This document shows positions 36,486 through 44,804 of a stretch of DNA of 64,000 nt, in pieces. Position 1 is the stretch's first letter. Each line of letters opens with the position of its first letter. The notes under the pieces were generated by a model that saw only the letters and a program-made list of their open reading frames with translations, was not told where the DNA came from and made no database searches. Source of the DNA: Acidobacteriaceae bacterium (GTDB lineage: Bacteria > Acidobacteriota > Terriglobia > Terriglobales > Acidobacteriaceae); NCBI GenBank assembly GCA_003151335.1, contig PLXE01000047.1, positions 119,928 through 183,927 of the forward strand. Reading direction: 5' to 3'. A program made the translations under genes and the position numbers.

Positions 36486-37763
36486 CTATTTCTTCACTTC
36501 CGGATTGACGGCGGCCGCCTGTGGAGTTCCGGCCGGCTTGGCGGCTTCCGCCTGCTTCGTCTGGTGACTGGCGGCCTTTTCCTTCTTGAGCTGCTCGGCT
36601 TCCGCGTCGGTGATGTAGCGGAATTGCTGCACCCGTCCCCAGGGATATTGCTCCGAGACGAACATGCGATTGTTCTGGTCGATGAAGATTCCAACCGGGT
36701 CGTTGAACTGTCCCAGGAGGCGACCTGGCCCGCCGACGTAACCCAGCAGTTGGCCATCGCGATCATAGGCTTGGACGAGGCTAAGACCGTTGTCCACTAC
36801 CCAGATGTGGCCGTCGCTGTCCAAGGCGATTCCCTTAGGGCGCTCGAAGCATCCGATGGCATCGCAGTGTTTTCCGAACTGGCTGATGAATTTGCCGTCA
36901 GCGTCAAAAATTTCCACTCGCCAGTTCAAGGTGTCGGTAACGTAAATGTTGCCGTCCTTGTCAACCGCGACATCGGTGGGCAATGCGAAATCGCCGGGGG
37001 TGCTCAGTGTGTGCTTCTTGCCGCCCGTGCCAATCTTGCGGAGGGGCTTAAGACTGTCCGCGTCATACACCAGAACTTGATCTTGCTGCGTGTCCACGAC
37101 GTAGAGCAGCCGGTTTTCTTTGTCGATCGCCAGTCCTACCGGATCGACCAGCCCCTTGATCTGGTCCTGCGCCTGGTGCTTGGCATCAAAGACCATCACC
37201 TTGCCCAGCTTTCCATCGGAGACAAAGATGCGATCGTCGTCATCCACCACTACGCTGTTGATCATGGCAAAGTGGGCCTGGATGCCGTTGCCGATCAACT
37301 CTGTCTCCTTGGTTTCGGTGTTGAAGATGAAGATTGCGCCCACTTTCTGGTCGGCCACGTAGAGACGCCCTTTCGAGTCCACCGCCATGCCGTAAGGGCC
37401 GAGTAGCTGAAAGGGAAAGTTCTTGACCGTAAACTTTTCGTCTTGCGACTGAGTGCCGGCGAGACGGTCCATCCAAGTCTGCTTAACCTTTTTGCCCGGG
37501 GTGTCAGCTTCTTTGTCGAACTTCATGCCCGCGAAGTAACTGGTGTAGCGGACTCGCGGGATGTTCGGCGCCTCAGGCCAGACCAGCTTGCTGAGGTCCT
37601 GCTGTGGCTTCTTTTCCGCAGGTTTCTGGGTGGCGGCGGCCTGCTTCTTCTTCTTGTCGGCGGCGTGGAGAGCGACGGGCGAGGCCAGCGTCAGTCCCCA
37701 GGCAAAAAGCAGAACGATCGCTGCCATGCGGACGCTAGTTGTCTTTGCACAGAGCTTACACAT
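36486..37763 (-). CDS. Secreted NHL-repeat beta-propeller protein (second of two)
   Basis: The 425-residue product has a signal peptide (MAAIVLLFAWGLTLASPVAL), a Lys/Ala/Gln-rich linker and then six NHL-type blades from about residue 115 (GMAVDSKGRLYVADQKVGAI, DVAVDKDGNIYVTDTLNWRV, GIALDSDGHIWVVDNGLSLV). The C-terminal tail is charged and Ala/Pro-rich. The gene starts 2 bases after the 16-heme cytochrome stop, with GGGGAG inside that gene as ribosome binding site, so the two are co-expressed. This repeats the propeller-cytochrome pairing seen at 28846-31856. ATG 37724 is an alternative start. Confidence 0.88.
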   Translation of the reverse strand: MCKLCAKTTSVRMAAIVLLFAWGLTLASPVALHAADKKKKQAAATQKPAEKKPQQDLSKLVWPEAPNIPRVRYTSYFAGMKFDKEADTPGKKVKQTWMDRLAGTQSQDEKFTVKNFPFQLLGPYGMAVDSKGRLYVADQKVGAIFIFNTETKETELIGNGIQAHFAMINSVVVDDDDRIFVSDGKLGKVMVFDAKHQAQDQIKGLVDPVGLAIDKENRLLYVVDTQQDQVLVYDADSLKPLRKIGTGGKKHTLSTPGDFALPTDVAVDKDGNIYVTDTLNWRVEIFDADGKFISQFGKHCDAIGCFERPKGIALDSDGHIWVVDNGLSLVQAYDRDGQLLGYVGGPGRLLGQFNDPVGIFIDQNNRMFVSEQYPWGRVQQFRYITDAEAEQLKKEKAASHQTKQAEAAKPAGTPQAAAVNPEVKK

Positions 37764-37765
37764 GA

Positions 37766-39205
37766 TTACTTTTTCTCCCCAGTCTTGGTCATCTCAAATC
37801 GGTTTTTGTGGCAGGTGTCGCAGAACGCCATGGTATTCGGCTGGTCCTTCACCAGCAGCTTCGCTTCGGCCGAGGAATGCGGCTGGTGGCAGGTTAGACA
37901 GCTCAACGGGGTCTTGACCTTGCCAGGGTTGGCCGGATCCATCAGGTCCGATACCGGATGCCCGGTCACCGGATGTCCCAGGCCGTACTTGAGCGGCAGC
38001 ACGACAGCCTTGTTCTTCTTGAAGTAGTCTTCCGGCAGTTTGACTTGGCCGTTGAAGATCGTGATCAGGTGCTCCGCCTCCAACTTCTGCAGCGGGCTCT
38101 CGTTGCCGTGACACTCCAGGCAGAGCGCGTTGGTGTCTTTCGCCCGCAAAAGGTGGACATGGTCGCTGCCATGCGGCTCGTGGCAGGTCGCGCAGCCTTG
38201 GCCAAACGCCGGTTGATGCAGGTGCGCCTTTTTCATCTGCTCCGCTTGCTCACTGTGGCAGGTGAGACATGCGTTAACCGGGTCAGGCTGCAAAAAGCCC
38301 GGCGTCGCTCCGGCGTGCGGATTGTGGCAGGCAATGCATTCGCCCTGCGCGCCCGGATGTTGCACCTTCGCCTTCTCGATCTTCTCTGCCTGCTCGCTGT
38401 GACAAGTAACGCACAGGGCCTTGGTGTCGCTCTGGGTCAGCACCACCTTGCCGTCTTTGGCGGGCGCGTGACAGGTATCGCAGCCCCCACCCGCGAAGGG
38501 CGGGTGGGTGAACGCCTGCATCAGCTTGGGCTGCGACGACTGGTGCGGATCGTGGCACTGCACGCAGTTGGCGGTGGCGAACGGCTGCCCTTGGTGCGCC
38601 TTGATCAAGCCCGCGTCCTTGGGATCATGGCAATCGAGGCACAGCGCCGGAGGCGCCTTGGTCAGGTGATAGTCGAACTCGATCTTGCCCTTCTCGCCAA
38701 CCTTATGAGTGACGTGGCAAGTGTCGCAGCCCATGTCCAACGCCGCGTGCCGGCTGCCTTTGTCGGGAACGTTGAGTCCCTTGTTGTGGCAGGTCAGGCA
38801 GAGGTTCTCGTTGGCCCCGCCCGAAGCCGGCTTCAGCAGTTGGTTCTTGTTGTCTGAAGTGTGTGGATCGTGACACTTGAGGCAATCGCGGACCGCCGGA
38901 GGATGGACCGTGCCTTTCAGGTCGGCAGCGTTCTTGTCGGCGTGGCAGGTAAGACAAAGTGAGTATGGCGTGGCAGTGATAAGCTTCACGCGCGTGACAT
39001 CTTTGGTCACGCGCACTTCGTGGCAACTGGTGCAACCGGTCGCGATGGCAGAGTGGACGAACTTGCCCTTGGCTTTGTCCTGATGACACTCGATGCACTT
39101 GGCGGAGTCTGTGTTCTTGTCCAGCGGCACGGGATGTGTGGCCGCGCCACAGAGGCCGACGCTGAAAATCAGGCCCAATCCCAGAAACCACCGTACTGCC
39201 CTCAC
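37766..39205 (-). CDS. Secreted 16-heme cytochrome c
   Basis: The 479-residue product has a signal peptide (RAVRWFLGLGLIFSVGLCGA) and sixteen CxxCH sites: CIECH, CTSCH, CLTCH, CLKCH, CLTCH, CDTCH, CLDCH, CVQCH, CDTCH, CVTCH, CIACH, CLTCH, CATCH, CLECH, CLTCH and CDTCH. Spacing is close to one site per 28 residues, with repeated HDPH/HNPH/HEPH ligand motifs typical of doubled-CxxCH (DmsE/MtrA-like) wires. It could span the periplasm or sit within a porin. The GTG start is set by GGGGAGG. The gene is divergent from resB/ccsA, whose products attach its hemes. Confidence 0.94.
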   Translation of the reverse strand: MRAVRWFLGLGLIFSVGLCGAATHPVPLDKNTDSAKCIECHQDKAKGKFVHSAIATGCTSCHEVRVTKDVTRVKLITATPYSLCLTCHADKNAADLKGTVHPPAVRDCLKCHDPHTSDNKNQLLKPASGGANENLCLTCHNKGLNVPDKGSRHAALDMGCDTCHVTHKVGEKGKIEFDYHLTKAPPALCLDCHDPKDAGLIKAHQGQPFATANCVQCHDPHQSSQPKLMQAFTHPPFAGGGCDTCHAPAKDGKVVLTQSDTKALCVTCHSEQAEKIEKAKVQHPGAQGECIACHNPHAGATPGFLQPDPVNACLTCHSEQAEQMKKAHLHQPAFGQGCATCHEPHGSDHVHLLRAKDTNALCLECHGNESPLQKLEAEHLITIFNGQVKLPEDYFKKNKAVVLPLKYGLGHPVTGHPVSDLMDPANPGKVKTPLSCLTCHQPHSSAEAKLLVKDQPNTMAFCDTCHKNRFEMTKTGEKK

Positions 39206-39663
39206 AAACTACCTCCCCACCTTAACTAACTACTTGTGCACGTCGATTACCGTGAGGCCACCAGGCCGCAGAAATTCGGCCCTGACCATGCTAAGTTGCC
39301 AGCCTGTAATTAATTAGGTGGCATTGGAATTTCGTTGTCGGCATCCCGAAAAGTCGGATTGTACCTCGCGGAATGGGTTTTCCTCCGCATTCAAAGGTGA
39401 AATCCCCCACCAACTTCTCTTGCCATAGATTAACGCAAGCGCCTGCCGCCGGCCATAGCACGAGCGCGGGACACGGAAGTTAGGTCAAGGACCGCAGCCT
39501 CGAATGCGCGCTTTCATCACTGAAATGCGTGATATGCCTCACTCAAGCGGCGGACATTGAAGTGTTCCCTCTCGCGCAATTGCCCAAATCGCAATGACTT
39601 ACATGTTTGTGGCGGGATGGCTTCCTACGTGCACTTATCAGTTGCTCACGGGAAGGAGCACGC
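39206..39663. other. Divergent intergenic region between 16-heme cytochrome and resB
   Basis: This 458-base stretch separates the cytochrome operon from the heme-ligation operon and must carry both promoters. It is more AT-rich in the middle (for example TGTAATTAATTAGG near 39306-39319). I found no hexamer pair or operator good enough to name, and no coding frame is supported. Confidence 0.5.
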
Positions 39664-41142
39664 ATGGCCTTCAGCCTTTCATTTATTCCAAAACGCATTC
39701 ATAAGACCTTCGCCAATTTGCGGACGGGCATTGTCCTGTTGATTCTGGTTGTGATCGCCTCTGCCATGGGGACCTTTGTTCTGCAGCGCCCCGCCACCGA
39801 TGCGGACAAACTCGCCCAAGCTTACTCGCCCAACACGCTGCGCTGGCTCGATCGCCTCATGCTCACCAACGTATTCCATTCGTGGTGGTTTCTCACTCTG
39901 TTGGGATTAGTAAGTTTGAGCATCGTGCTGGTGTCCGTTGATCGCTTTCCCAATGCCTGGCGCTTCTACGCCAGGCCATACCGCAAGACGGATTGGCACT
40001 TTCGCGCAGCACTTCCCCACAAGGTTGAGCTACCCATCAAGAACGCCGAAGACGGACTGAACGCCGCCGAGCGCGCACTCAAGAAGCTGGGCTGGCCGGT
40101 CGAGCGCGCCGCCTACAAAAACGAACCCTCCTTATATTCCGAGCGGCATCGCTTCTCGGTAATGGCGGTGTACATCGTCCACGCCAGCCTGCTTCTGATC
40201 TTCGCCGGCGGCATCATTGATGGGGCCTTCGGGTATAGCGGCTTCCTGGCGCTGCACAAGGGTCAAACCGACAACGTCATCGAGCTGCGCAGCGGGGGCA
40301 AGAAACATCTTCCGTTCGCGGTGAAGTGTTACGCCGCTGGGCAAGACAACTATGCTGACGGTTCGCCTAAGAAGTGGTGGTCGAAACTGGCCGTCGTGCA
40401 GGACGGAAAAGAGATCGAGTCAAAGGAAATTGTGGTGAACGATCCCCTGGTTTATCAGGGATTGCGCTTCTACCAGTCCAGCTACTGGCTCGACAACCGC
40501 GCAGTGGACTCGCTGCAAGTCGCGTGGGTGGCGAAAGACGGCAAGGAAACGCCTCTCCAGTTGAAAATGAACCAGCCCGTCGCCTTGGATAGCGACGCCA
40601 CCGTTTCCCTGGTGGACTACATTCCCGATGCATTCGTTCGCGACGGCCAGGTCTTCAAGAAGTCCGACGACATTGAGAATCCGGCGTTCGGCCTGGAAGT
40701 AAAAGATCGCGCCACCGCCGAGGTCAGCAAGGTCTGGCTGTTACCAGCACACGACATCGTCCTTGGCGGAGAGAACCTGAATTACCAGTTCAAGAACCCG
40801 ACCTCGGCCCAGGACATCGCCTGGGCGGCGGTCACCGGTCTGGAAGTCTCACATGAGCCCGGACAGTGGCTGGTGTGGACAGGAGTGCTGTTGATGAGCG
40901 CCGGACTGGGAGTTGCGTTCTACATGGTGCACATGCGGCTGTGGGTTGTGGCCATTCCGGACGCCAAGGGCAATCTGGTGCTGTGGGTCGGCGGTCAAGC
41001 TAACAAGAACCGCGACCGCTTCGAACAGAAGTTCAACGACGTGGTCGAGGGTATCCGGAGCGAACTGGAACGCGAGTCGGCCATATCGCGGCCTGTTCGC
41101 GAAGAACAACCTGAACTAACGCTGGCCGGTGTTAAGCAATAA
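39664..41142 (+). CDS. resB: ResB/Ccs1 cytochrome c biogenesis protein
   Basis: The 492-residue product has the ResB layout: two N-terminal membrane segments (FANLRTGIVLLILVVIASAM, WWFLTLLGLVSLSIVLVSV), a third near 180 (FSVMAVYIVHASLLLIFAGG), a large extracytoplasmic domain, and a last segment near residue 410. With CcsA it forms the System II heme-lyase that delivers heme to CxxCH apocytochromes. Start ATG 39664 follows AAGGAG. The frame is open further upstream without family similarity. It precedes ccsA by 44 bases. Confidence 0.92.
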   Translation: MAFSLSFIPKRIHKTFANLRTGIVLLILVVIASAMGTFVLQRPATDADKLAQAYSPNTLRWLDRLMLTNVFHSWWFLTLLGLVSLSIVLVSVDRFPNAWRFYARPYRKTDWHFRAALPHKVELPIKNAEDGLNAAERALKKLGWPVERAAYKNEPSLYSERHRFSVMAVYIVHASLLLIFAGGIIDGAFGYSGFLALHKGQTDNVIELRSGGKKHLPFAVKCYAAGQDNYADGSPKKWWSKLAVVQDGKEIESKEIVVNDPLVYQGLRFYQSSYWLDNRAVDSLQVAWVAKDGKETPLQLKMNQPVALDSDATVSLVDYIPDAFVRDGQVFKKSDDIENPAFGLEVKDRATAEVSKVWLLPAHDIVLGGENLNYQFKNPTSAQDIAWAAVTGLEVSHEPGQWLVWTGVLLMSAGLGVAFYMVHMRLWVVAIPDAKGNLVLWVGGQANKNRDRFEQKFNDVVEGIRSELERESAISRPVREEQPELTLAGVKQ

Positions 41143-41186
41143 CGGCAAGGAAGAACGGCAAGGAATAGAAAGACGGAGGATTGAAG

Positions 41187-42605
41187 ATGGCAACCCGCGC
41201 ACGGGTCGTACGAATGGAACCACCGGCTGCAACCGGCGGCAACGCGCTGCTGGTCCTGGTCGGACTGTCAGTGGTTTTTCTGCTGATCGTGGCCTTGCTG
41301 GGCGTGGCCAAATCTGGCGGCAGCCTGATCAGCGAGAGCAATTTTCTCTATGTTGCACTGATCTTCTACGCCGGCGCCGGCTCGTTGTACATGGGATTTG
41401 GAGTCACTGGAACGCCGCGTTATGTCAGATATGCCTCGGTGGCAACCTCCATCGGCCTGGCGGCTAATACCCTGGCCGTGGCGCACCGCTGGTATCTCTC
41501 CGGACGCCCGCCCTTCGCCAGCGTCTACGAGATGCTGCTGAGTTTTGTCTGGGCGGTGGCCGCCATGACCCTGATCGCCGAGAAGAAGTTCGGCGTCAAG
41601 ATCATTGGCAGCATCACCATGCCCCTGGCGGTAGTTTGCGTCATCCTGATGCAGTTGCTGCCTTCCGAAGTGCGGCCGCTGGTGCCGGCTCTGCAATCCA
41701 CTTGGTTGCACGTGCATGTCACGCTGGCGATGTTGAGTTATGCCGCCTGCGCCTTGAGCTGCGCACTGGCCATGATGTTCCTCATCCAGGATAACTTCCA
41801 GACCGAAACTTTCCTCGCCTGGACCAGCGCGATGGTCAGCGCGATCTACGTCGCCATCGTTGCCACTCGCTTCGAGCGCTGGGGCGGCTTGTCGGTCACC
41901 GGATGGAATGCCCAAACCAAGTCCGACATTTTTCTGGGCCAGGGCATGCGCCTGTTCGTCACCGTGCCCGACCTGGGTTGGCTGTTTGTAATTGCGGCGT
42001 TGGCCGCCATCGCTCCTCTTTTTCTATATTTCGCGGGCCGCGTCAAGAACGACGGATCCTTCTACGGGACCGCCAACAAGGCAGTGTTTATCAGCATTCT
42101 GTTGCAGCTGGTGGTGGTGGCTGCTTTCGTTCTTCGCGTCCGCGATGCGGCTTACCCGTCACCCGACCAGGATGGACTCTTCCCGACCAGTCTGGCTGCC
42201 AGCCCGTTCCTACTGGGGGGCATGGTGACGGGTATTTTTGCTTCCTTGTTGTACCTGATGCTGCTGTGGCGGCGCGCCGACCTGCAGGGTCTGCTGCCCT
42301 CGGCCGACACGCTCGATCGCGTCACCTACAAGACCATCGGCATCGCCTTCCCGCTGCTGACCGGCATGATCGCCGCCGGCGCCTACTGGGCGAACCGCAC
42401 CTGGGGCTCGTATTGGAGTTGGGACCCGAAAGAAACCTGGGCCGCCATTACCTGGCTGGTTTACGCGGGTTATTTACATATGCGGATCACGCGGGGATGG
42501 CGCGGGCGTAGGGCCGCGTACTTCGCCATTCTGGGCTTCGGCGTCGTGATCTTCACTTTCCTCGGCGTCACGTATCTGCTTCCCGGCTTACACGCGTACG
42601 CATGA
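41187..42605 (+). CDS. ccsA: CcsA/ResC heme-handling protein (System II cytochrome c biogenesis)
   Basis: The 472-residue polytopic product contains the WWD-type heme-binding segment [20 protein letters not shown] near the C terminus, with flanking membrane helices and histidines ([31 protein letters not shown]). With ResB it exports heme and ligates it to apocytochromes. The ATG follows GGAGG with 7-base spacing. The N-terminal 30 residues are soluble and charged. Placement opposite the cytochrome operon fits dedicated maturation. Confidence 0.93.
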   Translation: MATRARVVRMEPPAATGGNALLVLVGLSVVFLLIVALLGVAKSGGSLISESNFLYVALIFYAGAGSLYMGFGVTGTPRYVRYASVATSIGLAANTLAVAHRWYLSGRPPFASVYEMLLSFVWAVAAMTLIAEKKFGVKIIGSITMPLAVVCVILMQLLPSEVRPLVPALQSTWLHVHVTLAMLSYAACALSCALAMMFLIQDNFQTETFLAWTSAMVSAIYVAIVATRFERWGGLSVTGWNAQTKSDIFLGQGMRLFVTVPDLGWLFVIAALAAIAPLFLYFAGRVKNDGSFYGTANKAVFISILLQLVVVAAFVLRVRDAAYPSPDQDGLFPTSLAASPFLLGGMVTGIFASLLYLMLLWRRADLQGLLPSADTLDRVTYKTIGIAFPLLTGMIAAGAYWANRTWGSYWSWDPKETWAAITWLVYAGYLHMRITRGWRGRRAAYFAILGFGVVIFTFLGVTYLLPGLHAYA

Positions 42606-42731
42606 GGAACAGGGCTGGCCGATCCGGTTCTGAGGATGGATTAGGCCCCAAGAGTCAGCGCCGATCCCCCAGCCCTGAAATTTGAGTCGTCAAGGAGCCG
42701 AGCCGTCGCCTTAAGGAGTAGCCTTAAAGCA

Positions 42732-43892
42732 ATGGCCGTACAGATGTCAGTCTCATCCCCATTCCGACTCTATGATGCCGATCCTCCGGCGCGAGCTGAG
42801 ACTCCGCCTTGGGAGCAGCCGCCGGTGGCGCGCAAGCGCCATCTCAATTGGGCGCTCAAAGCGGTGTTGCCGATCGCGGCGGTACTGCTGAACGGCCTGC
42901 TGTTGTTCGTGCTGGTCTCTTTGTCGCTCGCCGAAGGAGAACGGCACGTCATCCTCGCCGTGGCCGCCGCTGGCGCATTACTCATTTGCGTCGCGGTCAT
43001 CATGGTGCTGGCAGTTTCCGTCCGCCGCCCCATGTTGGAGTTGCAAGACAAGATCGCGCGGGTGCGGCTGGGCGACATGGACGTCTCCGTCAGCTTTGCC
43101 TCGCGCAACGACGAGATTGGCGACCTGGGCCGCGACTTCAATGACATGGTGGCGCAACTGGAGGCCAGCCGCGAAGAGATCCAGCGTCTGCATCAAACGC
43201 AAATGTCGCGCGCCGAACACTTCGCCACCCTGGGAGAACTGGCAGCCGGACTGGCCCACGAAATCCGCAATCCGTTGGCCGGCATAGCCGGAGTGATCGA
43301 GATCATCGGCCGAGATCTGCCGCCCAACAGCCCGGCGCGTTCCGTCATCAAGGACGCCAAGGAAGAGGCGGTGCAGATTAATCGCATTCTTACCGAACTG
43401 CTGGAGATTGCCCGGCCCAAGCCGCCGCAATTCCGCGTCGGCGATATGTGCAGCACGGTCGAGCACGCGGTCATGTTCGCGCGCCAGCAAGCCATCACCA
43501 AACACATCACGGTCGAGCTGGAAATCAAAGATGCGATTCCGCCCGCCGAACACGACCCCAATCAAATCAATCAGGTGTTGCTGAACCTGCTGCTCAACGC
43601 GATTCAATCCATGGACAAGCCCGGTGTCATCCGCGTTTCCTTGGAGAGCGATGAGGACGATGTGCTGATCACCGTCGCTGACGAAGGGAAAGGGATTCCG
43701 CCGGAACACCTGCCCAACATCTTCCGTCCCTTCTTCACCACCAAGGGGCACGGCACGGGATTGGGACTCTCGCTCGCCCGTCGCATGGCGGAAGCGCACG
43801 GCGGCCACATCGACGTCACCAGCGTGGTGGGCAAAGGGACCGAATTCCAGGTCCGATTACCGATTGCACGCCTCCAGGCGGAAGCCTCCTAG
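42732..43892 (+). CDS. Membrane-bound HAMP sensor histidine kinase (NtrB/AtoS-like)
   Basis: The 386-residue product has two membrane segments (about 42-62 and 72-95) with almost no loop between them, then a HAMP linker and HisKA with phospho-acceptor His in AHEIRNPLAG. The ATPase domain shows NQVLLNLLLNAIQSM, ADEGKGIPPEHL and GHGTGLGLSLARRM. The tiny periplasmic loop suggests that it senses within the membrane or through partners. No response regulator is adjacent, so its target is unknown. It follows ccsA by 126 bases on the same strand. Confidence 0.92.
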   Translation: MAVQMSVSSPFRLYDADPPARAETPPWEQPPVARKRHLNWALKAVLPIAAVLLNGLLLFVLVSLSLAEGERHVILAVAAAGALLICVAVIMVLAVSVRRPMLELQDKIARVRLGDMDVSVSFASRNDEIGDLGRDFNDMVAQLEASREEIQRLHQTQMSRAEHFATLGELAAGLAHEIRNPLAGIAGVIEIIGRDLPPNSPARSVIKDAKEEAVQINRILTELLEIARPKPPQFRVGDMCSTVEHAVMFARQQAITKHITVELEIKDAIPPAEHDPNQINQVLLNLLLNAIQSMDKPGVIRVSLESDEDDVLITVADEGKGIPPEHLPNIFRPFFTTKGHGTGLGLSLARRMAEAHGGHIDVTSVVGKGTEFQVRLPIARLQAEAS

Positions 43893-44269
43893 CACGCGTT
43901 ACAACAAGAGTCGCAGGTCAGGGACTGCGTCGCACGTATTTGTATGTGATAGCGGAAGGAATCGCGCAAAATCCAAGCCCCGCAGGGGCGAAATAATACT
44001 AGCCCAGGGCGTCAGAGACTGTGTCACAACCATCTTTGCATTGCGCAAGTGGTCAAAAACTCCAGCAAAACAGCCGCGCAGCGGCGGCTTTGGTTTGAGC
44101 CCGGCGCGCAAGCGCCGGTTAAAGCGCGAAATTCATCCGAGCCGCGTAGCGGCGTCACTTGCGTTAGCCGTGGGCGTAAGCCCGCGGTCAACTGGGAAAT
44201 TGAACTGAGTCCCTTCAGGGACGGCATAGTTCTCGCCGAACGGCGAACTGCACTTGACGTGGGATGAGC
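43893..44269. other. Intergenic region filled by repeat
   Basis: No gene is supported between the histidine kinase and mscL. Nearly all of the stretch is family B copy 3 and its satellite palindromes. Confidence 0.6.
43961..44236 (+). repeat. Dispersed palindromic repeat, family B copy 3 (expanded)
   Basis: It starts CGCGCAAAATCCAAGCCCCG and ends GAGTCCCTTCAGGGACGGCA, like copy 1. It is expanded by extra palindromic units: GCCGCGCAGCGGCGGC, CCGGCGCGCAAGCGCCGG, GCCGCGTAGCGGC and CCGTGGGCGTAAGCCCGCGG. The periodic palindromes look like stacked REP units. Confidence 0.72.
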
Positions 44270-44665
44270 CTACGCCAGCGCTGAGGTGCAGAACGCGCAC
44301 CGCCGGGCCTCGATCGGGACATCGCTGTGGCACTCCGGGCACTTCTTCTTGTCGGGCAGGGCCTGCTTCTCGAAACGCTTCATCAAATGATTGACCGGCA
44401 AAACCACAAAGTAATATACGGCCGCGGCGATCAGCAGAAATGAGATAAGCGCATTGATGAAATCTCCATAAAGAAACTTCGCCCCATTGGCCTCGAAGTA
44501 CATGCTGGAAAAGTCCGGCTTGCGGGCCACAGCGGCGATCACCGGAGTCAGCAAATCTTTCACGAATGCGCTGACCACGGTTCCGAAAGCGGCGCCGATG
44601 ACCACGCCCACCGCCAGATCGATTACGTTGCCCCGCAGCACAAACTCGCGAAATCCTTTGAACAT
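44270..44665 (-). CDS. mscL: Large-conductance mechanosensitive channel with C-terminal zinc ribbon
   Basis: The 131-residue product opens FKGFREFVLRGNVIDLAVGV (amphipathic helix and first membrane helix). It has the second helix at about 70-95 (ALISFLLIAAAVYYFVVLPV). It releases solutes on hypo-osmotic shock as a pentameric pore. Unlike textbook MscL, the cytoplasmic tail ends with CPECHSDVPIEARRCAFCTS, a four-Cys zinc-ribbon-like pair. The gene stands alone beside a repeat cluster. Confidence 0.93.
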   Translation of the reverse strand: MFKGFREFVLRGNVIDLAVGVVIGAAFGTVVSAFVKDLLTPVIAAVARKPDFSSMYFEANGAKFLYGDFINALISFLLIAAAVYYFVVLPVNHLMKRFEKQALPDKKKCPECHSDVPIEARRCAFCTSALA

Positions 44666-44804
44666 AGGCCCCTCCTGAGCATGTTTCCGAGCTCAATCTA
44701 CGCGTTAAACAGGTTGACGGCGCATGAACACTGGTATTTCCGTCATCATAAAGGAAATCCGGGATGAACCCCAGGGGCCGGATTTTCGGGACAGGCAACT
44801 GAGC

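Noticed and set aside
38480..38520. Palindrome in the 16-heme gene as an inserted repeat
   Set aside because: The encoded HPPFAGGGCDTCH is a normal ligand-plus-heme motif in multiheme cytochromes, so no insertion is needed to explain it.
39300..39345. Sigma-54 promoter upstream of resB or the 16-heme gene
   Set aside because: TGGCATTGGAATTTCG resembles the -24/-12 pattern, but the invariant GC at -12 is absent.
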